From: Pseudomonas fluorescens
GTDB lineage: Bacteria > Pseudomonadota > Gammaproteobacteria > Pseudomonadales > Pseudomonadaceae
Assembly: GCF_900636825.1 (NCBI RefSeq)
Contig: NZ_LR134318.1
Location: forward strand, 5,813,501-5,877,500
Length of the DNA stretch: 64,000 bases
Direction: 5' to 3'
Shown: positions 60,299 to 64,000 of the stretch, piece by piece
Numbering within the stretch: the first letter of the stretch is position 1
How the letters are laid out: each line of letters opens with the position of its first letter
The notes under the pieces: generated by a model
What the model was told of the DNA's origin: nothing
Database searches by the model: none
What the model saw: the letters and a program-made list of their open reading frames with translations, nothing else
Made by a program: the position numbers and the translations under genes

Positions 60299-60927
60299 TT
60301 GGCGGACTCCTTCGCATTGAAATAAGCATGGTCCGGATAGTCAGGATGCTCCGGGGTGTAGCAGGTGGTAGAAACACGGACTTTATCGCAAGGTAGAAAA
60401 TGCACCTGTATTGCGCAAAACTTTTCGCCATACTTAGGAACATCGACAATTTCTTTATGATGCGTGTAATTAGCGGCATGACGGGTATAAGCATCAGACT
60501 CAATCTGGCCGTACTTATCACGTTTAATGGCCGCGCGAGGGGCCGGATCGCTTTCCCACTCAACAACAGCTTTCAATCCCGGAGTCCATGTACGAGGCAA
60601 GGTGGTACAGCAAGTCTGAGAGCTCAGACCACCTTGATGCGGGCCAATGTTAGGCCCGCCGCCTCCATTCACTGTGAATCGATTAATGTTACTGGACGTG
60701 TGGTTATAGCCTGAAATGGGAGTGCCTAACATCTCGGACTGCGCCTGACAGGCAGCCAAATTCATCGAACCAAATATCAACAACAAAACGTTGGTTAACC
60801 GAATCCTTTTAGGACGAAAACACCCCAATCTACTTTTAACCTTAAAACGATCCCAGCCTAGAAAAACTTTTGATATAAGCGCCAACGAACCCCGCAAGTC
60901 GTTTACCCAAACCATACGCTTAGACAT
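60283..60927 (-). CDS. DUF3304 lipoprotein, probable Tle1 immunity protein (copy 2)
   Basis: 214 residues. Lipobox LAAC with Cys60, followed by the DUF3304 core: GYNHTSSNINRFTVNGGGGP, CCTTLPRTWTPGLKAVVEW and VHFLPCDKVRVSTTCYTPEH. DUF3304-type lipoproteins next to Tle1 phospholipases act as periplasmic immunity factors. The start at 60927 is supported by GGAGGG eight bases upstream, but it leaves about 43 residues before the hydrophobic signal core, unusually long; TTG 60828 would give a normal-length signal. It ends inside the effector start. Base composition upstream is AT-rich. Confidence 0.75.
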   Translation of the reverse strand: MSKRMVWVNDLRGSLALISKVFLGWDRFKVKSRLGCFRPKRIRLTNVLLLIFGSMNLAACQAQSEMLGTPISGYNHTSSNINRFTVNGGGGPNIGPHQGGLSSQTCCTTLPRTWTPGLKAVVEWESDPAPRAAIKRDKYGQIESDAYTRHAANYTHHKEIVDVPKYGEKFCAIQVHFLPCDKVRVSTTCYTPEHPDYPDHAYFNAKESAKCPTF

Positions 60928-61059
60928 ATACCTGACCCTCCATGCTCGCCTGATAATTAACAGGACTTTCGGACAACCAGGTCCTGCGCTTATTGTACAT
61001 ATACGTTTTAAATCGCATATCAGAAAATTCCTTTCGAACCTGCCGCACCGTATGCCGAA

Positions 61060-61614
61060 TTATAACTTCGAACATACCGACGTCTCCTTTAATTGAAAAT
61101 AAGCCTTATCGGGATAGTTACGATGACCGGGTGTAAAACACGTGGTAGAAACCCGAACTTGATCACACGGCAGAAAGTGAACTTGTAACGCACACACCCT
61201 TTCAGCGTACTTTGGAATTTCAACGATGGTTGAATGATGAGAATACCCAGCAGAGTGAAGAGCAGCAGCATCCTTTGCAATTTGACCCTGCTGGTCACGT
61301 TCAAGCTTCGCATAGGGCTGTGGATCTTTATCCCACTCAACAACCGCTTTTAGATTGGGACTCCATTGAACAGGAAGTCGACCGCAACAGACTTCACCGC
61401 CTCCCTGATGGGGCAAAATATGAGGACCACCGGCGCCATTGATACTAAATCGAATAACTGATGCAGACGTGTGGTTATAGCCAGTAACCGGCGCACTCAC
61501 CATCTCCGGCCCACCACGACACCCACTAATCGCCGCCGCCCCCATCAATACCCACACACAGACCAGCCCGGAAGACATCGCCCTCCGCACCGCCCCCCGC
61601 GCAATCGTATTCAT
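61060..61614 (-). CDS. DUF3304 lipoprotein, probable Tle1 immunity protein (copy 1)
   Basis: 184 residues. Lipobox ISGC (Cys32) and a DUF3304 domain that parallels copy 2 through almost its whole length (GYNHTSASVIRFSINGAGGP, VCCGRLPVQWSPNLKAVVEW, VHFLPCDQVRVSTTCFTPGH). ATG 61614 overlaps the stop of the DUF4123 gene by one base (TGATG), so translation is coupled. The two copies differ mainly in signal region and surface loops. It should sit in the periplasm and protect the producer from the co-encoded phospholipase. Confidence 0.8.
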   Translation of the reverse strand: MNTIARGAVRRAMSSGLVCVWVLMGAAAISGCRGGPEMVSAPVTGYNHTSASVIRFSINGAGGPHILPHQGGGEVCCGRLPVQWSPNLKAVVEWDKDPQPYAKLERDQQGQIAKDAAALHSAGYSHHSTIVEIPKYAERVCALQVHFLPCDQVRVSTTCFTPGHRNYPDKAYFQLKETSVCSKL

Positions 61615-62420
61615 CAAATCAACGCCTTCGGCGGCTCATCGATCACAAACGACGAGTTCTCCACCAACCACTGTTCAATAAACGGCTCGCGTTCCTCCGG
61701 CTCTTTCAAGCCCTTCTGATTCGCCGCTAACTGGCTGCGATACAAATGCCGAATCAAACTCTCGTTACGACTCAAGCCATAGTTCTGTGGCACTGCGCAG
61801 CGATCGACGCGGTAGGCATCTGCTTCTGTCCACGCGAGCAAGTTGGCCACTTGCGGGTGATCGAACATTACCGGGCCGGCGGCGGGTATCTGGGCGTGGC
61901 GGACATAGTTGCCGGGCAGGCTTTGCGGTTGTTGGTCGCGGTCGAGCCAGTGCCACGAGATGACGGCGGCGTGGAAGGCGTTGCTTTGTGCCGGGGTCAG
62001 GGTTTCGGCGACTGGCAGCAGCATGCGCGGGTCGTAGTAGCGCAGCACGCCTTCGGAACGGCCCTGGTTCCATTGGGCTTGAAGGAAGCCGCGCAGGTGA
62101 TCGGCGAGCGCTTCGAATTGCCATGGGCTGAATACAACGACGACATGTTTGTTGCAGTCGACGGCGTTGATGAAGGTTTTCAGCCAGTCGCGTTGGGCGA
62201 TGTCGACGCGCAGCAGCAGCGGACCGAAGTCGGCGATGGCAACTTCGGGCGTTTTTTCGAACAGCTTGGCCAGCTTTGCCGCGTCGGGCTGTTCGGCAAG
62301 CTGTTGCAATAACGGGTAGTCGAGGCTGGTGGCATCGACCAGCACGTCGAGGTGCTGCTGCTTGAGTTGTTGAGCATTGACCCACAACTCGTCGAGCCAG
62401 CGCGCATTGCTTGGTTTCAT
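61614..62420 (-). CDS. DUF4123 T6SS effector adaptor/chaperone
   Basis: 268 residues with the DUF4123 layout (LDVLVDATSLDYPLLQQL, GPLLLRVD, VFSPWQFEALADHLRGFLQAQW, LRYYDPRMLLPVAETLT). DUF4123 proteins (Tap/TEC) load a cognate effector onto its VgrG spike. AGGA lies seven bases upstream of the ATG; it begins 11 bases after vgrG and overlaps copy 1 of the DUF3304 genes by one base. The order vgrG-adaptor-immunity-effector argues that its client is the Tle1-like protein. Confidence 0.88.
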   Translation of the reverse strand: MKPSNARWLDELWVNAQQLKQQHLDVLVDATSLDYPLLQQLAEQPDAAKLAKLFEKTPEVAIADFGPLLLRVDIAQRDWLKTFINAVDCNKHVVVVFSPWQFEALADHLRGFLQAQWNQGRSEGVLRYYDPRMLLPVAETLTPAQSNAFHAAVISWHWLDRDQQPQSLPGNYVRHAQIPAAGPVMFDHPQVANLLAWTEADAYRVDRCAVPQNYGLSRNESLIRHLYRSQLAANQKGLKEPEEREPFIEQWLVENSSFVIDEPPKALI

Positions 62421-62431
62421 GAAGTCATCCT

Positions 62432-64000
62432 TTATCGTGCGGCCAAGGCTTGAGCGTTACGTTTGGCCCGGGCCAGACATTCCTTGCACACCGGCGGTGG
62501 CGGTTTCGGTGCGTTGCCCAGTGCCTGCGGTGGCACCGCGCCCGCGATGTCCTTGTCGGCAGCGCCCGGCAATATCGGCGGTTTGATGCCGATGCCTGTG
62601 CCGGAGCCAGCCGAACCACCGGCATTGATCTTGATCACCGGCCCAACCACCGTCACCCCACCGCCATCCAGCTTGATAAAGCTCCCACCCCCCAGGATGG
62701 TCAGCTCCGTCCCCGCCTCAATAACAATCTTGTCTCCAGCCTTGAGGTGGATCTCTTTGCCCACACTGGTCAATTGCGCCGTGCCCAGCTTCACATGCTG
62801 GTTCTGCCCAACCGTGAGGTGATCGTCCAGCTTCGCCTCAACCTTGCGGTCGGCGATCGTGGTGCGGTGTTCTTCGGCCTTCAGCTCGGTGTAGGTGTTC
62901 TTAACCACCGTGTCATGACGCTCATTCCCGACCCGAATCTTCTGGTCATGCTCAACGTTCTCATCCCAATCGCGCTGGGCATGAATGTAGATTTGCTCTG
63001 CACCTTTCTTGTCTTCAATGCGCAGTTCGTTGTAACCGCCGCCGCCCGGTGAGCTGAGGGTTTTGAACACGCTGCGGGTCTTGTTCGCTGGCAGTGCGTA
63101 CGGCACCGGGTTTTCTTTGTGGTACAGGCAGCCGGTCACCAGCGGTTGGTCGGGGTCGCCTTCGAGGAAGGTGACGAGGACTTCCATGCCGATGCGCGGG
63201 ATGCTGATGGCGCCGTAGCGGTCGCCGGCCCAGGCGCTGGAGACGCGTAGCCAGCAGCTGGTTTTGTCGTCGGCGAGGCCTTCGCGGTCCCAGTGGAACT
63301 GGACTTTGATGCGGCCGTACTGGTCGCAGTGGATTTCTTCGCCTTTGGGGCCGGTGACCATGGCGGTCTGGCTGCCGAGCACGCGTGGTTTCGGGTGCTC
63401 GAGGGCTGGGCGGTAAAACACGTCCCACGGGGTGGCGAGGAAGGTGTTGCGGTAGCCCTGGTGGAAGTCGTCTTTGTTGTCGGTGGTGTCGCTGGTCACG
63501 CCTTCTTCGAGGACTTGCGGCTGTTTGCCTTCGTGGAAGATTTCGGTGAGCAGCCACAGGTCGTTCCACTCGGTGCGCGGGTGGTCGGACATTTCCATGA
63601 AGTGACCGCTGACCAGTTTGGTCTGGTCGCCGCGACCTTCGGCCTGGCGGTAGTCGGCGCGGTGGCGTTCTAGGGCGCGCTGGCTGAGGAACTTGCCGCG
63701 CGCGCGGTCGATGAAGCGGCCCGGGTAGTCGTAGTCTTCGAGATCCGGTTCGGTGCTGTCGCCGTCAGGCTTGTACGCAGCCTCCATTTGCAGACGCGGC
63801 TTTTCGAAGTCGTAGTCACGGCGCGTGGTGCGGCTGGTGCGGGTTTCCAAGCGCAGCTTGAAGCCTTTGATCACCGGTTCTTCGGCGACCATGCCGCTGC
63901 CTTGCACGTAGGCAGTTGGCTGGCCAAGGTTGGGGAATACGGTCTGGTCATCGCCGAACACCAGCAGGTGAGCTTTTTCGCTGTGCTGGAAGTGGTAGTG
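62432..64000 (-). CDS. vgrG: Type VI secretion spike protein VgrG (N-terminus outside window)
   Basis: At least 522 residues are visible and the frame runs off the right edge (HYHFQHSEKAHLLVFGDD at the border). The gp44/gp27-like end is largely missing; the gp5-like OB-fold is visible (VTGPKGEEIHCDQYGRIKVQ, WLRVSSAWAGDRYGAISIPR, GMEVLVTFLEGDPDQPLVTG), followed by the DUF2345 beta-helix repeats (RHDTVVKNTYTELKAEEH, HLKAGDKIVIEAG). The C-terminus ends in a short tail with a CKEC pair (PPPPVCKECLARAKRNAQAL), no extra effector domain. First visible gene of the effector operon. Confidence 0.93.
   Translation of the reverse strand, partial: HYHFQHSEKAHLLVFGDDQTVFPNLGQPTAYVQGSGMVAEEPVIKGFKLRLETRTSRTTRRDYDFEKPRLQMEAAYKPDGDSTEPDLEDYDYPGRFIDRARGKFLSQRALERHRADYRQAEGRGDQTKLVSGHFMEMSDHPRTEWNDLWLLTEIFHEGKQPQVLEEGVTSDTTDNKDDFHQGYRNTFLATPWDVFYRPALEHPKPRVLGSQTAMVTGPKGEEIHCDQYGRIKVQFHWDREGLADDKTSCWLRVSSAWAGDRYGAISIPRIGMEVLVTFLEGDPDQPLVTGCLYHKENPVPYALPANKTRSVFKTLSSPGGGGYNELRIEDKKGAEQIYIHAQRDWDENVEHDQKIRVGNERHDTVVKNTYTELKAEEHRTTIADRKVEAKLDDHLTVGQNQHVKLGTAQLTSVGKEIHLKAGDKIVIEAGTELTILGGGSFIKLDGGGVTVVGPVIKINAGGSAGSGTGIGIKPPILPGAADKDIAGAVPPQALGNAPKPPPPVCKECLARAKRNAQALAAR

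Overview
The window is chromosomal DNA from a Pseudomonas, most likely of the P. fluorescens group. Evidence: GC-rich coding, strong Pseudomonas marker proteins (Crc, AlgC, PauR, DadX, SpoT), and many intergenic palindromes carrying the fluorescens-type REP core GTAGGAGCTGC...GCTGCGATC. From about 4.6 to 52.7 kb the gene order follows, with gaps, the order I recall around PA5294-PA5347 of P. aeruginosa. This part is conserved backbone.

Layout. 0-3.5 kb: a membrane-anchored von Willebrand A protein cut by the left edge, and a chemoreceptor. 3.7-13.3 kb: a LysR regulator divergent from a MATE exporter, a GGDEF/EAL protein (ProE-like), rep helicase, xpt, a ~157-bp tandem repeat array, and a CoA hydrolase/transferase-family protein. 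13.7-27.4 kb: cytochrome c5, then a D-alanine and polyamine catabolism neighbourhood (pauR, dadX-rid-dadA with divergent lrp, a pauB-type oxidase, kauB), with a DUF1127 gene, a MocR regulator, a phospholipase-D-family lipoprotein and an MFS transporter interspersed. 27.5-37.3 kb: rpmBG, a peptide-binding protein, radC, coaBC-dut, algC-argB, pyrE and crc. 37.3-52.7 kb: rph, yicC-gmk-rpoZ-spoT-rid, exbB-exbD-tonB, oxyR-recG, and a YbaK/HDOD fusion.

From 52.7 kb to the right edge the character changes. A frameshifted DUF6124 gene with a hairpin-rich leader is followed, on the minus strand, by a type VI secretion island. Read in its direction of transcription it is vgrG (cut by the right edge), a DUF4123 adaptor, two tandem DUF3304 lipoproteins (probable immunity proteins), a DUF2235 phospholipase effector of the Tle1 type, and then a tail of five small exported proteins. 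One tail protein carries an LprI-like (DUF1311) domain; the others I cannot assign. The effector-immunity-tail part is visibly more AT-rich than vgrG and the backbone. It is the region most likely to hold something undescribed.

No tRNA, rRNA, CRISPR array, integrase or complete insertion sequence was seen. Intergenic space is dominated by REP doublets and a few clear rho-independent terminators.
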